Shown: in pieces, positions 33,384-46,389 of the stretch | Layout: each line of letters starts with the position of its first letter | Numbering within the stretch: the first letter of the stretch is position 1 | DNA from: Lindgomyces ingoldianus | Taxonomy: Eukaryota; Ascomycota; Dothideomycetes; Pleosporales; Lindgomycetaceae | DNA length: 64,000 bases | Assembly: GCF_010093535.1 (NCBI RefSeq) | Contig: NW_022985233.1 | Location: 99,060 to 163,059 of the forward strand | Direction of reading: 5' to 3' | Translations under genes and position numbers: made by a program | The notes under the pieces: generated by a model | What the model saw: only the letters and a program-made list of their open reading frames with translations | Databases searched by the model: none | Told to the model about the DNA's origin: nothing

Positions 33384-34458
33384 CTATCCTCTACTAATGA
33401 GGTTCAGGAATTCCTCTCGAGTTTTTGCGGTTGACCGCATGCGACCGAGCATGCAGCTGGTGACTGTGCTTGCCCCAGTCTTCTGAACTCCTCTCATCAC
33501 CATGCAAAGATGGCTTGACTCTACCACCACGGCGACGCCTTGGGGCTGCAGCATCTCAGACAGCGCGAGTGCGACTTGCTTCGTTAGTCGTTCCTGGACT
33601 TGGAGTCTGCGGGAGAACATCTCCGCGATTCTGGCGAGCTTGGACAATCCAATCACTCGGCGATTGGGGATATACCCAATGTGCATCTGGTGGACGAGTC
33701 AGCTCTGTGACGAATCGGGTTTTTGTACAATACGTACCTTGCCCGTGAATGGTACCAGATGGTGCTCGCATAGCGAAAATATTTCGATGTCCTTAACAAT
33801 AACCAGCTCGTCATGGTCCTCGTGGAAGACGGCCCCGTTCACGATGTCACGCAGGTTTTCCTCATACCCCTTTGTGAAGAACAACAGCGCCTTCGCATAG
33901 CGCTCTGGAGTATCAAGCAGCCCTTCTCGGTCAGGGTCTTCGCCAACACACTCGAGGATTGTCCTGACAGCTCCTGCCAACTTCGTGAGTCGCTCTTCCT
34001 TTTGTTGTTCGGTCGCTTCCTTCCTCTTCCGAGTGCCTCGGCCTTGATATGGTTAGTATTAAGAGCGCCTATTGGCTCCAGCTCTACTTACTAGGCCAGC
34101 TGAGTCCGTCAAAGTCTATGGTGGGGTGTTGGGTATATGGGCTATGTGCACGGCTCGTGGCAAGCGGCGTAGGTGCGGCACTGTCCTCCTTCCAAGTCTC
34201 CTCGTCAATATCATTGCAAATAGGCTTATGCTTGCAATTGAGGGCCAGACTGTCCATATTCGAGCTTGACGGCTTGAATTGCCCATTCGGCCCGTCGAAG
34301 TTGACGGCCTGGCGGCCACGGCTTGAGGATTCGATGGCAGCGTACAAAGTATCCCTCTCTTTCCTGTCTCGAGCTTCAGTGGAGGTACTAAGAGGTGATG
34401 GGGCATTGGTGAGGTGGGAGGGGATTGCGGGCTTCGGCTTGAGGGGTGGTGAATCCAT
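33384..34458 (-). CDS. GTP cyclohydrolase I
   Basis: Three exons (34458-34092, 34042-33738, 33686-33384) with introns of 49 and 51 bp give 324 aa. The enzyme converts GTP to 7,8-dihydroneopterin triphosphate, the first step of folate and tetrahydropterin synthesis. After a variable 110-residue N-terminus the catalytic domain shows '[20 protein letters not shown]', the zinc site '[13 protein letters not shown]' (Cys and His ligands), '[17 protein letters not shown]' and '[10 protein letters not shown]' with the second zinc Cys. It ends 'TREEFLNLI', as in other family members. An ATG 19 codons upstream (34515) is in frame, but the start at 34458 ('[11 protein letters not shown]') fits fungal homologs better. 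Intron 1 has a perfect ACTAAC branch. Confidence 0.95.
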
Positions 34459-36425
34459 GGTGGGAAAGTTTGCTTGAAAGGAAATTTTGGGAGGTCTGTC
34501 GGTTAGTTTGTTCAATGACAGCTAGGAATTTGGCGCGGGCACAAGGGCCTTCGGACAATAGCAGACCCAACGCATGGTGGAGGGGTTAAAGTGTTCGGAG
34601 GTGATGACTGGGATGAAATAACTTTCTCCCGCATACAAACCCGTCTAGCGGCGATGAGCCTTCCCGCCGCCACCGAGTTGACGTCGGTGAAGGGCTTGGA
34701 AGCGCCGGGGCCACCTTCTCGTCACGGGACAGGCCGGGCTTCTTCGGTCTCGGCTTCCTTTCTAAGCACACACTGCAACTCCTCATCGCACCACCACCCA
34801 TCACGACCGCCTTTATCCCCGTCGTAGTGTGCCCTCTGTCGACTAAGGTACGTCTTAAGGACTGGTCGCTTTTTCTTTGACGCTCAGATTCATCGTCCTG
34901 CAGCACGGATAGCGACGGTGGCAGGGTCGCTGTCGTGAAGAAGGGGTTTGTTGCGTTGTTCAAGCCCCGCCGGCGTTGTCGCAAGTCACAGCAGGGTGCA
35001 GTCGCCCATCACAGCAGCATCGCGACACCCTTTATCTGGATCGAGCACTTTGAGCGTGAAGATGTCTCGACAATACACCGTGGAGGCGGAAACGTGCGGA
35101 AGGAGAGTTGGAGGGATCTTGTTGAAAGGGTCGCGCACAGCCGCCTTCATTTCGATGTCTCCATGACATGTCCGCCAGATCGACAACGGTCATACCTAGG
35201 TATTGCGCCTGATGGACATGTCATCGATAGAATTCTGTCCATCACTCTCCAGAATGGTCGAGACTGTGGGAATCTCACTATCCCCTTCTTTCATGGTCGG
35301 ATTCACCGGCGTTGGCAATGGGAGCCAGGCACCCACAGGTCTACTGGTTGGGCTGCAGAGGCCAGCAAGACTTGAGTAGAGGCTATGGGCATGCTTCGGC
35401 TTCTCCAACTAACCCGCTCTCACTTTCGCGCCCGCTTTGGCAAAGCATTGCTTTTGTCAATATTGTATGGCGTTTGGGAATGATGGCAGTCCGCCAGAAA
35501 ACGTTGATTTATACCACGCCTCTGGTACTCCAAGCACAGCGAGGACAGACACGGGCGCTCATGCTTCTATTCTGATTCTCTCTGCGACCCTTCGGGAGCC
35601 GCTGCACACCTGGGTGCTTACTATGACGCTCGAAGCCCCGCTCAATTATCCGCCCAAGAGCCTCGACGAACTTCGTCCTTAGCGACGGCACACCACAGCA
35701 ATCCACGGAGCACTGCCTTTACTGTTCTGCGACGACCTTCGCCAAGATATAAGCGCATCTGGTAGGACACTGTCGCACCGTCGTCGCGCCCCACCTCACC
35801 ATCACTTCGTCATGCAGGTGAACGCCTTCCAGCGCTGTGGATCGTTGACACCGTCTATTGAGCCATTAGATTGGCCTTTATCGCAGCGCCTATAGTCTTG
35901 AATGTTTGCCTGTGCATTTAGATAGCTTGAGTAAAGCCAGTGCCTCGGTTTCCGTGCCCGGCGAGAGAGGGAGAAGGGAGACCTCGAAATACGGAGGTTG
36001 CATTCAGGAGTGCGCAGGATCTGAAGAGACTGGCTGTGTTTCTATGGGAGCCTCATGAAGTCGATCTCATGCATCGCAGTCGATCTGCAGCTGGGCAGGT
36101 TATCCGTCCTCCGCGGTCACGGGACTGGACGGATCGGGAGCGAGCAGGCAAAAAGCTGCGGGCTCGAAAGCATCTCGCTGCGGCGGCACACGAACAGCAA
36201 CGTCAACTAACTCCAGCGTCGCGAAGAAGAAGAGGCGCATCTGTGAATCTTTCCTGAAGACGTCACAGCACGGGCTCTATCATTTTCCTCGCTTTGTCAA
36301 CAGTCTCTTTACCAGGATAAGGGTTGTAGTTCGCTCGCGGTTCTGTCGCTCGGCTAGGCCGTGACACTCAGACCCGCGAACCTTGATGCCATCTCTCACT
36401 TCCCTCTGATGTTACTCCTGTCTCT
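34459..36425. promoter_or_regulatory. Divergent 2-kb region, GTP cyclohydrolase / CTK1
   Basis: About 2 kb between divergent start codons. Several open frames of 60-146 codons occur on both strands, but none has domain content or splice-consistent extension. The right half probably carries a long 5' leader of the kinase mRNA, which is inference. Confidence 0.4.
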
Positions 36426-39400
36426 ATGGCTGGGTTGCGACGGACCCAGGATATAGATCAGTGGAGACCAGAGGAACCGTCCATCAGAGACAGAGACAGG
36501 GAGCGCCCACGGGAGCAGCACGCCGACACCAGAGCCCCGTCACCAACGCCACGCAGGGCGAGGGACGACCCCAAACGAGGTCACCACGACCTCGACACTC
36601 GTTCATCCGCAAAACACTCGAGGGCACGATCGCGCGAGCGAAGCTCAAGCAGAGACAGGGCGCGTCATCACAGCCGTGGGGACTCAAGGGAGAATCGTTA
36701 CCGGCCGTTGAGAGGGAGGGCGCCCAGCTCAGACAGGGTTTCGCACTCGCATCGGCATCACCACTCCCACCACCACGACATCTCCCCATCCTCCAAACGC
36801 CGCCGCAGCCGCAGCCCATCCCCGCATCGCGATTCCACCAAGCGCGTCAAGCGGAGGAGAAGTCGCAGCACCGAACGATCGAAATCGCGGCCTCGCCGCC
36901 CAGACTCCTCCCACCGGCCCACCGATAGGGCATATTCGCCTCGTCCTCCCCGCTCAGACCGCGACCGACCTGTGCAACGCCATACTCCCGACTCGTACAT
37001 ACCAGCATCGACATCTCGGCGCCGTTCGCGGTCTGCTGATTCTCATTATAGGCCTGCTACGCACCGGGTGAGGAAGCGATCCACCACGCCTGACCGGAGG
37101 TCAAGGCGAGACGATTCACCGAAAAGGCACCATAAGCACCGTCATTCACCTTCTACTGAGGATCGAGGCAGAGCGCAGAGGCAAACATCCTCAAGAGACC
37201 AGGAGCGGAGCCGCAGCCGCCCATCTAGACACGCTCGTTCGCGTTCCCCGCGGCGCAGGCGGTCACACACTCCTGTTAGGAGACGATCACCCAGGCGAGA
37301 AAAAGGTCACTCTCCACGTGATACCAATCACCGCCGCTCAGCCTCACGATCGCCTTCGCATCGATCCAGACACTCTGGGAAGGCTGACAAAGAGGACGAT
37401 ATTGTCAAGCCTGCAAGAGCAAACAAGTCACCTTCCAGGAGAGGATCCCCAATTCCGCAATCTGGTTACGCCTCGGACACCCAGAAGTCCGAAGGGGGCA
37501 CCACGATGAGAGGAGGGGCTTACCATCACCAGAGTCGGCCTCCCCGCCCTGGATTGGATACACATTCAAACTTTTCTCAATCCCCGCCTTATATGACGCC
37601 AAATCAATATTCTCCCCAAGGCCAATCGCCATATCAGAATACGCGTGGCGGATGGACTGGCCAGCAGTCTTATCCTGCACAAGGGTACAGTAACCACCGG
37701 TCCTATTTCTCCTGACGTTCGCTCACAACATACAGGTCGCCAATGCAGGGCTATTCGCCTAACCAGTCTCCCTACCCCAGCCAGAATTACTCCCCAACTG
37801 GCCCTCAGGGTCAGTTCTACCCTAATCAGTCATATCCACCACAACACCAGATGCAGCCAGGCTTTCAAAGTTCTCCTTATCGAGGAGGCCATGGTGGAGG
37901 CTTACGTGGGAATCACTATAACGGGGCAGACAGACGGATGTCAGGCCCTGGGCCAACTCCAAGCTATACACCTACTCAAGGTGGCCGGGGTCGCGGCGCC
38001 GCTCCAACACAGTACTCAAATCTCTCATGGACTCCGAACACAGGCACTAGAGGTGGTCGGCCAGCCACCGAGGCTCCCCGCCATTCGACAACTCCTACAA
38101 CTCAATCAGGAGCTGACCCGGCACCACCTTCTGCTGACGAGGAAGACAACCCTTTCCGGCCTTCAAAGGACCTCCGGGTTGAAGATGAAGGGCCAAAAGA
38201 AGAGAAGAAAATGCCGCCACCTAATAAGCCTGCAGTAACACCAAGTCAGAAAACAGGTTTCAGTTTTTCCCTGAAAACGAAGGCCCCTGTTCCTTCTACT
38301 AGCGTCCCGAAGCCTGATACACCCTCAAAGCGACGAACAGAATCTCCCTCGAAAGACGTTGCGTCTGACCCCAAGTCAAGACCAACATCAACACGTGAAT
38401 CCTCCTCCAAATACCCTCTCGAGTCTCGGACTGACCGCGAACGCGAACGAGAACGAGATCGGGAGCGAGACCGAGATAGGGAGCGAGACCGGGACCGGGA
38501 CCGGGAGAGAGATAGGGATAGGGATAGGGAGAGGGACAGAGACAGAGACAGAGAGAGGGAGAGGGATAGATATCGCGAGCCCGATTATCGCGACAAATAC
38601 CGAGAGTCTGATAGACTCAGAGAGAGGGAGCGTGACCGTGAGCGGGACCGAGATCCTCGCTATGACAAGTACGATAAGTACGATACCTACTATGATAGGA
38701 AGCCTGGCTACCGAGCTCCGGACCCTCGCGATATCCGCGAGCCGCCAGATCTAAGAGACTCAAGAGGCTACCGAGAAAGGCGTGAGCCTCGAGAATACCC
38801 AGAGCCCCGAGACACACGAGATTTTTACGAGAGAGATCGTAGAGACGCATGGTCGGGCCGACGCTCTGAGCCTCGACCTGAACATCGACCTGAACCCCGA
38901 CCAGAGCGCAGGGAGCCGCCACCACCAGAACCAGTGAAGACCAAGACCGTGAAGAGAAAGCGTGCGAAACCTTTACCAACTCTCTCACCCGACTTTGCAG
39001 CTTCCGACTCTGTATACTATCGGAAACCAGGAAATGAGTCTGTTGTCGGGTCTGGTACTTTTGGCAAGGTTTTCAAAGGGGTACATGTGTACACGAAGGA
39101 AATGGTTGCCCTCAAAAAGATCAGGATGGAGGGCGAGCGCGATGGCTTCCCAGTTACCGCTATTCGAGAGATCAAGCTCCTGCAATCCCTCAGCCACGAC
39201 AACATCGTCAAGCTGCAAGAAGTCATGGTGGAGAAGAATGATTGTTTCATGGTGTTCGAATATCTTTCCCACGATTTAACGGGTTTACTGAATCATCCGA
39301 CGTTCAAACTGGATCACTCGCAAAAGAAAGACCTTGCCAAGCAGCTGTTCGAGGGTCTCGATTACCTCCATCGCCGAGGTGTATTGCACCGAGATATCAA

Positions 39401-40124
39401 AGCTGCTAACATCCTTGTCAGCAACACCGGTCAACTCAAGCTTGCCGATTTTGGACTCGCCCGATTTTACGCAAAGCGCGGCAAGCTTGACTACACCAAC
39501 AGAGTCATTACCATCTGGTACAGATCCCCTGAGCTTCTTTTAGGAGAAACTCAATACGGCCCTGCAGTCGACATCTGGTCCGCCGCATGTGTCCTTGTAG
39601 AAATTTTCACCAGACACGCAATCTTCCCGGGCGACGGCGGCGAAATCAACCAACTTGACAAAATCTACAATGTACTCGGTACGCCCACGGTCCAGGACTG
39701 GCCTGCTATCGTCGAAATGCAATGGTTCGAGCTCCTGCGCCCCACGGAAAAGAAACTCAGCTCCTTTGCTGAGAAATACAAAGACCGTGTCACACCCGCT
39801 GCATTCGACCTGCTAAGCGCGATGTTCCAGTTTGATCCAACGACTAGACCTAGCGCGTCGGATGTACTGGAGCATCCCTATTTTACGACGGAGGCACCGA
39901 GTTCGAGGCGTGCGGAGGAGCTGAAGGAGCTGGAGGGTGATTGGCATGAGTTTGAGAGTAAAGCATTGAGAAAGGAGAAGGAAAAGCAAGATAAGGAAGC
40001 AAGGCGCGCGGCACGGGAGGGCGAGAAACGAAGGGCCGAATCGGTCGCTGAGCCGGAACGAGAGGTGAAGAGAGCCCGAAGTGGGGAAAGTGCGCAAAGT
40101 CAGGGTCAGGCGGTTGGGGCATAA
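36426..40124 (+). CDS. CTK1: CTD kinase catalytic subunit, CTK1/CDK12-type
   Basis: Two exons (36426-37684, 37736-40124) joined over a 51-bp intron (GTACAG...ATACAG) give 1215 aa. Residues 1-420 are extremely Arg/Ser-rich (RS-like). About 425-600 is Gln/Pro/Gly/Tyr-rich. About 650-720 is an almost pure Arg-Asp/Arg-Glu repeat. The kinase domain spans about 847-1140, with glycine loop 'GSGTFGKVFKG', Lys in 'VALKKIRME', cyclin-binding helix 'PVTAIREIKLLQ', HRD as 'HRDIKAANIL', 'DFGLARF', and T-loop 'TNRVITIWYRSPELLLG'. This pattern assigns it to the CTK1/Lsk1/CDK12 branch, which phosphorylates Ser2 of the RNA polymerase II CTD with a cyclin. A basic helical tail follows. BUR1/CDK9 is the alternative, but N-terminal RS length favours CTK1. 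Confidence 0.9.
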
Positions 40125-43100
40125 TTGAGTTGAAAGGACGAGGCATTGGGTTTTGCTTTTTGCGATAATTGAAGGGGTGGTTTGAGGGGTTGCTATCTTA
40201 GATGAGAAGGTTACGAGCAGCATGTTTTCTCTTTTTTTTTTTTTTGGGCCGGGGGGAAGGCGAGGGCGACCTGCTCCCTCGATTATGCAAATAATTTTTT
40301 CTGGTAGAGTCTAGAGCAGGTGTTGAGTTGATGAGAGTATAGTTCTCAAAAATACGATACTTTCTGGTATATGAATTCAATGAAGGGATGGGATTGCATC
40401 TATCTCTTTCTGTCTCTGTTTCTTTGTATATATTAGCATTACTGCGAAGCTACATAGAAGGGCTTAGTGGATGGAGTATAGCAGAGAGATTATATGTAGC
40501 AGCGCAAGCGAAGGTCGAGAACAAGCTCCTCAACCGTGGAACGGAACTACAGAAATAGATATTCGCAATCGCAACGGTCAACTCGGTTCCGTGAGCTGTC
40601 AAAGTCTCTGATCCACATGATTCGCATATAGACTGGGCAGATGTAAATAATAATCGGACTGAAGCACCCTTGCATCTGGAGTGTACCTCTTGAAATACAC
40701 GTGCCCTGCCCCGTGCTGTGCTGTCGTGCAGCACCGGAGATTTCAATGCTGTCAAATCTCTCCAAGATTCCTCTTTCGGCTGCATCAGAATGTCCGGAGA
40801 TACTCGCGAGTGACCTTTGTACGATGCAGGGGGCTGTGCTGTCCACGACTGCACGCAGATGTAACACACTGACCACGATGGATGCCATGAAGAGGGTGCC
40901 ACCGTGCACAAGGCTGCTTTCTGTGAACCCGCATCGGTGCTTGGCAGAAGCGAAATTGTGTCATTGGAGCTGTTATTGGGGGGTTTATGAGGTTGAGTGA
41001 GATGTGAGATGGGGCCTTCGGACTTCGAAAGCTTGAACGTTTTGCTTATTCGAGATCCGCGCCGGGAAAAAAGTAAGCAGGATGAGGTGACGCTGTCAAT
41101 GGAATGCTCGCCACTATAAGTAACTTCCTTGAATGGTATCTACCGAGCTCTTCGATAATGTTGGTGTTGGTAGTGGTTGAGGTCGGTCGGCACGAACCGG
41201 AAGCCCGAGTTCTAGCACTGAGTGAGGGTTCTGGTGCGAGGTTTGACAACGGAGAAGGGTTTGAAGCTACGGACATTGGATATTGGTCATTCAACGGAGT
41301 CACTCACACGCAGGTTAGGTGGTTAGTTCGCCGGAGCCAGATGCAAATGGCCGATCGGTAGAATCGACGACACCTGATTGGTCGGGAGCAAGACATGGAA
41401 GATCTGGACGGAGCGGATGTCTCTGAGGTCTCCGGGCGGACGTTGGGGGGGGGGGCAGTACGCCTGAAGTTGCTCGTTCAGTCCCTCGCAGGAGAGCGAT
41501 GCGGGCGGGAGCGAGCGCTGCTGCATAGGATCCACGATGGATGATGATGTGGTAGTGGTGGATTGCCGTTTGCCGCTTTGATTGTGCTGTAAATTGCAGA
41601 GAAAAACTTTACAGTTTTATGCTGTCCTAATTAGGGAAGTGAGAGCAAGGCGGCACACGGATGGGGTTGCGGCGAAAGAGGCTGCATGAGTGCCCTGGCC
41701 CTCGCTCATCTATTGCAGAGTGCAGCGTGATGGTCAGTGGAGCGCTTGCTTTTGTTCGGTTGACGAGGGCTCTCGTCGGCAGCGCACGGTGGGCTATTCC
41801 TGGTACGACCCATATTCGTTGTGCAGATGGACTGATTGCGTGCCTTGATGGCTTTCCGTTTGGCTGGTTGGCTGCATAATGGGCAGGAGGATGTGAGGGA
41901 GAATGCCTGATGGCAGCGGAGAGGGACGGAGGGAGACGGCCAGTTGGAATGCTCCTGATAGCCCTCTCCTCACCCATACCCAGCAAATGAAGAAACGAAC
42001 AGAATAGAACACAAGCTGAAAACCGGCCAGAACGGTAGCGTTCCAGCCGCTGGGGGCCAAGGGTCTTCTAGGTTCCGCTGCGTGCGTGTGCTCTTGACGC
42101 GGTACGGACACGATAATGCGGTGTGGTTCGCAACCCGCTCCAACGGTCTCTAATCCGGATGTGGCGTGCCCAAGTGCCATTTTTCTCCACACTTACCAGG
42201 AGAAGACGGAAGAAAGTGGGCTCGCAAGGGCGGGAGAAATTTGAGTGGCTGCTGCCCCTGACGACCGGCGGGTGCAGCGCTCAAAAGGGTAATCAATGTG
42301 CCTGGTGAAGGGGTGCTCTGGAGAGCAGAAATGCACATTCCGGGGCGAAATCTCTGCCTCAGCCATGATGGATGACTTCTGGATGACTTCTGGATGACCT
42401 CTGGTGTGCTAACTAAAGCACCGCAGCCGAGACAGCAGGACTCGTATGCAGGTATGTGCTTTTGCTGCGGTCCACGAAGCACGCTGAGCGAAGAGAGCCC
42501 TTCAAGCCCTCGCACGGCTCTCGTGCCGACAACGCTGAAACACTTCCCGCTGGCCAATCCCGTGGCGACCTCTCACACCACTGATGACCACATTTCAGCG
42601 CTTGCCTTGCGATGTCGCCTCCTGAGGGTCGCCTGTGAGCGGCCGGTGTGCGCTAAACTGCTGCTGTTCATCGTCGCTCTCGTCTCTGCCCCCAGGCTCT
42701 CCGTCCCGCCGCCAGCGTATAGGAGACGAGAGACGGCTAGCGGCCTTGCGGTAGCAGCTGTCGAGCAACGCCAGAGCGGACTCTGAGTTGCCTGTCTGGT
42801 GTACTTGAAACCCCCAGGTCTGCCCGGGCTCGCGCACAGACTGCAGTTCGTCCGCAATATAGCTGATAAAAGATCGTGGATCCCGGATATATTGCACTCC
42901 CTTTGCGACCCCTCCACCACCACGGCTGTAGTCAGACTCTTACTTTACCTCTGCTCCTCCTGGGACAGACCAAGTCGACTACCGCCGTGTTGAGTCTGAC
43001 GAGGTTTCACTCCGTCGGCCTCGACCGTGTGCTCCCTCAGCCACCACCCTCTCTTACCATTGGTGCGTGGAATTCTGTACGCCTTCGGTTTCATGCCTGC

Positions 43101-43181
43101 ACGGGCACGCCAGCACTGCACATATCTCACATAACTACTCTCGACGTCCCGATCCTCGTGTGCACGGCAGACCGACCTGAC
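40125..43181. other. 3-kb intergenic region
   Basis: Starts with the kinase 3' region, including a T-run at 40229-40248. A C/G-rich part follows, with a G-run at 41448-41457 and three 11-bp repeats at 42371-42403. Open frames up to about 150 codons show no domain features. The last 300 bp probably form the 5' leader of the Ser/Pro-rich gene, whose frame stays open upstream to 42876. Confidence 0.4.
42371..42403. repeat. Three-copy 11-bp tandem repeat
   Basis: The unit GATGACTTCTG occurs twice exactly and a third time as GATGACCTCTG. It is intergenic and probably a minisatellite. Confidence 0.85.
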
Positions 43182-44600
43182 ATGTTTTCTCCCTCACAGC
43201 AGACTCAAACCATGGTAGACGTCGCCGTGTCGACCCAGCTCCAGCAATGGTCCTTCGAAAAATCCTCGCTCGTCCGCCCAGAGCGCAGTGACAGCTCGGC
43301 GTCGTCCCCGGACCTGTACAACCACCACGACAGCGAGACCCTGCGGATAGATGCTCCTGCCGTGGACCACGATACCACCGCCCTGGACCCAAAGGAGACG
43401 ATTTTCCAGGAACGATATCTCTCGTCCGAGGAGGACCTCTCGCCTATGGACTTCTCAGATTCAGACTTCGACGACACAGCCAGCATCCACGGCCTCGAGA
43501 AAAAGTGCTTCTCAGCAAGGAAGATGTCTATTTCGAGATTCGAGAAGGGAAAGAGTTGTGACATGGCGATTACAGTGTCGTATGTTTCGGCAGGTCGACC
43601 AAAGGTGATTGAACTGACGCCAGCCCCTGGTTCGCCAATCCGTGAGGCGCCGCAACGGTCAGCCTCACTACCGCTCAACCAGCTGCCAATCGCAGCCATC
43701 AATAAACTGCAGAAGGCTGACGCAGCCTCTCGACTCTCTCTAAACACAACGAGCTCAGTGAGGACTCAGTCGCGGTCGCAGTCGCGATCACGGTCGCCAT
43801 CGCCTGCGGTTAGTGTACGAAGGCCGTCGCTAGGACGTTTACCGTTCTCGAATAGCAGCAGCAAACTAAATATCTCGGATTCTTCCTCTTTCGGTGACAG
43901 CTCGACAAGAAGTAACTCTCCCTTGACGAGCGATCATTCCACCCGTCCAGCAAGTGCAGCAGCACTCTCTCACCCAGCCCCTCGATCATCGCTCTACGTA
44001 GTCTCGAATGCCAGAAACTCGCCACTCTCTCCGTTCCCTCCTCTCACCCCACAATCGCCGGGACCGCACTCTTTTCTGAGCTCAGATCCATACGAAACCA
44101 CGACAACTTCTGCAGCTTCTCCTATTATCAAATCTGGACCACACAAGCGCCTGCGAAGCATATCACAAAAGCTATCACTGGCGAAGATTGCAATCACACC
44201 ATCGAAGAAGTGGGATTCGCGCATAAATGGCAAGCCTGTTGCCATGCCTCCCACGCCCGGAACACCATTCACTCCCATGACCCCAATGACCGCTCCACCC
44301 ACATCCTTCTCATCACCAAAGAATAGGCTACGGCGAAACTCGCGGATATCTCGTCCATCCTCTGGGCGAGGACCATCTCCCGAAATTCCTCCTCTTCCTA
44401 CTACACTCTATAGCGAGTCCCGATCTTCCAAGAACATCCAGAAACTGGTGCCACGCGGCGCCAACGAGCGCGAACCCACACTTGAGCTCCCGCCATTCCC
44501 CGCCGAAGACTCCAGTGGCGAAATGACCATGTCAAGCATCAAAGCGCGACGGATACGCAAGCGGAAAAGCCTAATGGACTTTACCAAAGACTTGATGTGA
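43182..44600 (+). CDS. Ser/Pro-rich disordered protein of unknown function
   Basis: 472 aa from the ATG at 43182 ('MFSPSQQTQTMVDVAVST'). The frame is open to an ATG at 42876 (574 aa), but that extension looks like leader sequence. MVDVAV at 43212 is another possible start. An acidic block 'DLSPMDFSDSDFDDTASIHG' is followed by a more ordered, basic block 'KKCFSARKMSISRFEKGKS' and 'MAITVSYVSAGRPKVIELTP'. The rest is Ser/Pro/Thr-rich with an SRSRS run and many SP/TP sites, and the C-terminus is basic ('KARRIRKRKSLMDF'). No enzyme domain, signal peptide or membrane segment is seen. Multiple SP/TP motifs suggest regulation by proline-directed kinases, which is inference. Confidence 0.75.
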   Translation: MFSPSQQTQTMVDVAVSTQLQQWSFEKSSLVRPERSDSSASSPDLYNHHDSETLRIDAPAVDHDTTALDPKETIFQERYLSSEEDLSPMDFSDSDFDDTASIHGLEKKCFSARKMSISRFEKGKSCDMAITVSYVSAGRPKVIELTPAPGSPIREAPQRSASLPLNQLPIAAINKLQKADAASRLSLNTTSSVRTQSRSQSRSRSPSPAVSVRRPSLGRLPFSNSSSKLNISDSSSFGDSSTRSNSPLTSDHSTRPASAAALSHPAPRSSLYVVSNARNSPLSPFPPLTPQSPGPHSFLSSDPYETTTTSAASPIIKSGPHKRLRSISQKLSLAKIAITPSKKWDSRINGKPVAMPPTPGTPFTPMTPMTAPPTSFSSPKNRLRRNSRISRPSSGRGPSPEIPPLPTTLYSESRSSKNIQKLVPRGANEREPTLELPPFPAEDSSGEMTMSSIKARRIRKRKSLMDFTKDLM

Positions 44601-44700
44601 AGTACTGGGATAGTGTGAAGATGGCATGAATTTCGGTAATCTGTTTCGTTTCAAAAAAGCTTTGGTCTTTTATGCAAAGATCTGAATTCGGCCTGATCGT

Positions 44701-44727
44701 CCCATTTCCCCATTTCCCCATTTCCCC
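44701..44727. repeat. CCCATTTC tandem repeat
   Basis: Three exact copies of the octamer CCCATTTC plus CCC, about 100 bp after the stop of the Ser/Pro-rich gene. Confidence 0.85.
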
Positions 44728-46389
44728 AGTCTGTTTATTCTTTGGTGCTATTGGTGAGAGGCTGTTGCGCCACAGCTATATTAAGAGTTTCTTATTATTA
44801 TTTCGGTGTTTGAGCATGATTGAATCCAAGGCCTGGATGGCAAGGATTTTTACTTTACAAATACGTACGCGGCATCTTAGCGTGCACTGGCGTAACTCAT
44901 GGCGTATACATGGCGAAAGCATCGGCGTTCCTTTTTATTTTTTAACTTCAGGTGGTCTGGCTATGTTGCTATTCTTTTCAGATACGATACCCGCTTGGAT
45001 CAAGTATATTTTGTCTGCTGGGGTAAGAGAGAAGAGTGGTTGTCACACACTCATGACATCTGTCGCTATCCTATCTATCTGAGGGGAGTTTTCTTCTTCA
45101 TCCTTTGCGTCCTTGAATTCGCCCATGGCTATTTTTACGATGTCATGATTGATTGTTATATCAGACTATTCCTAGTATTATTCAAAAACTGTTTGTCGAG
45201 GAATAGACGCATGTTCAGCTCGATTCGACATACATTTCGCCGGTGGATTGTTAGTGGTGAGTTGTTCGGTTGTTTCTGTGAGTGGATTAGATTGGATGGA
45301 TGTGTTAGTAGTTTGAGAGTTATGATAGATGCGGGAGCATATTCATCTATTCTTTACTTCCAACTGGTTGCACCATGGCACCTCCGCCCTCTCGACGTCT
45401 TACATGTACTATTCTGACGAACTGGGATATGGTGATTGAAAATGAGCAGTGCGATGAAGACAAGACACGTCTACTGAGACACGACGTCAAGATGCAGCGC
45501 AGTGCAGTTCTCCAGGAACCCTAATCCTAGAGGATTACGATTCCCATGCTCATTCCTTCCTGATAGTGGAGTAAGGCAGCCTCCACCTCCTACCTTCATC
45601 CAGAATCCAGAATCCACCCACTCTGCGGGATTCTCGGGTCCAAAAACCCCATCCCACACTCCCTGTCATGCGGCGGCCAGAAATCTGAAACGCGCACCGT
45701 ACTCCTTTCTAACCCCACCCCAGCGCAGTGTTCGTTCCCGCTCGCTCCTCCAAGTTTTCGGTATAACCGACCGACATTGCGGCCTGCTGATCCCGTGGCC
45801 TGGTCTAGCATCTGCTGGTCTGACGGCCGCCCGATTTCGGGCCCTTGGTATCTATAATGAAAGGAATGGGCTAATACGCATGTCACGCTGGCCTTCATGC
45901 TGCAGCACAATGAACGATACCGCGCCCAAGTCTCTTCAGACTGGATCTCCGAATGGTTGTTCTAAGAATTATCCCTGTCTTATAAACATCCGTGGATTAT
46001 GCCCGTAGACAAATGTTCTAGCGCAGTTAATGCAAGCCTGGCCATGGTCGTTGGTCTCCCGCCAAGACCTACCCGTCCCATGACTGACAGCAAACTAGCG
46101 GGATGCGGGATACGGGTTCGTGGTTGTTTCATGTTGACTGACGTTGGCGTTGGGCGGGGAGAGTTATGCCTTGCGACTCAGAATGACCCGAATACCAGAT
46201 GTCGGCTCAGTTCCTAACGACAAAGACTACGCAATCGCTGGTCATGGTGTCGGATTGATGAAGATGAGTCGTAGTTATCTCTCGCACATATCAGCTCAGC
46301 TAGCCCAGGTGGCGAGAGCTTTACTCGTTGTTCCCGCCATGCCGCGCAAACCACCCATTTGATGAATGCCGAGGTGGTTAGTCAGCCAT

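Noticed and set aside
34586..35575. Open frames between GTP cyclohydrolase and CTK1
   Set aside because: Overlapping frames on both strands without domain content. More likely promoter and leader sequence.
41448..41457. G-run as a possible quadruplex or regulatory site
   Set aside because: A single homopolymer without further G-tracts in the right spacing.
44899..46008. Open frames of 172 and 168 codons after the Ser/Pro-rich gene
   Set aside because: Composition is that of T-rich 3' sequence, with no start context, domain or conserved pattern.
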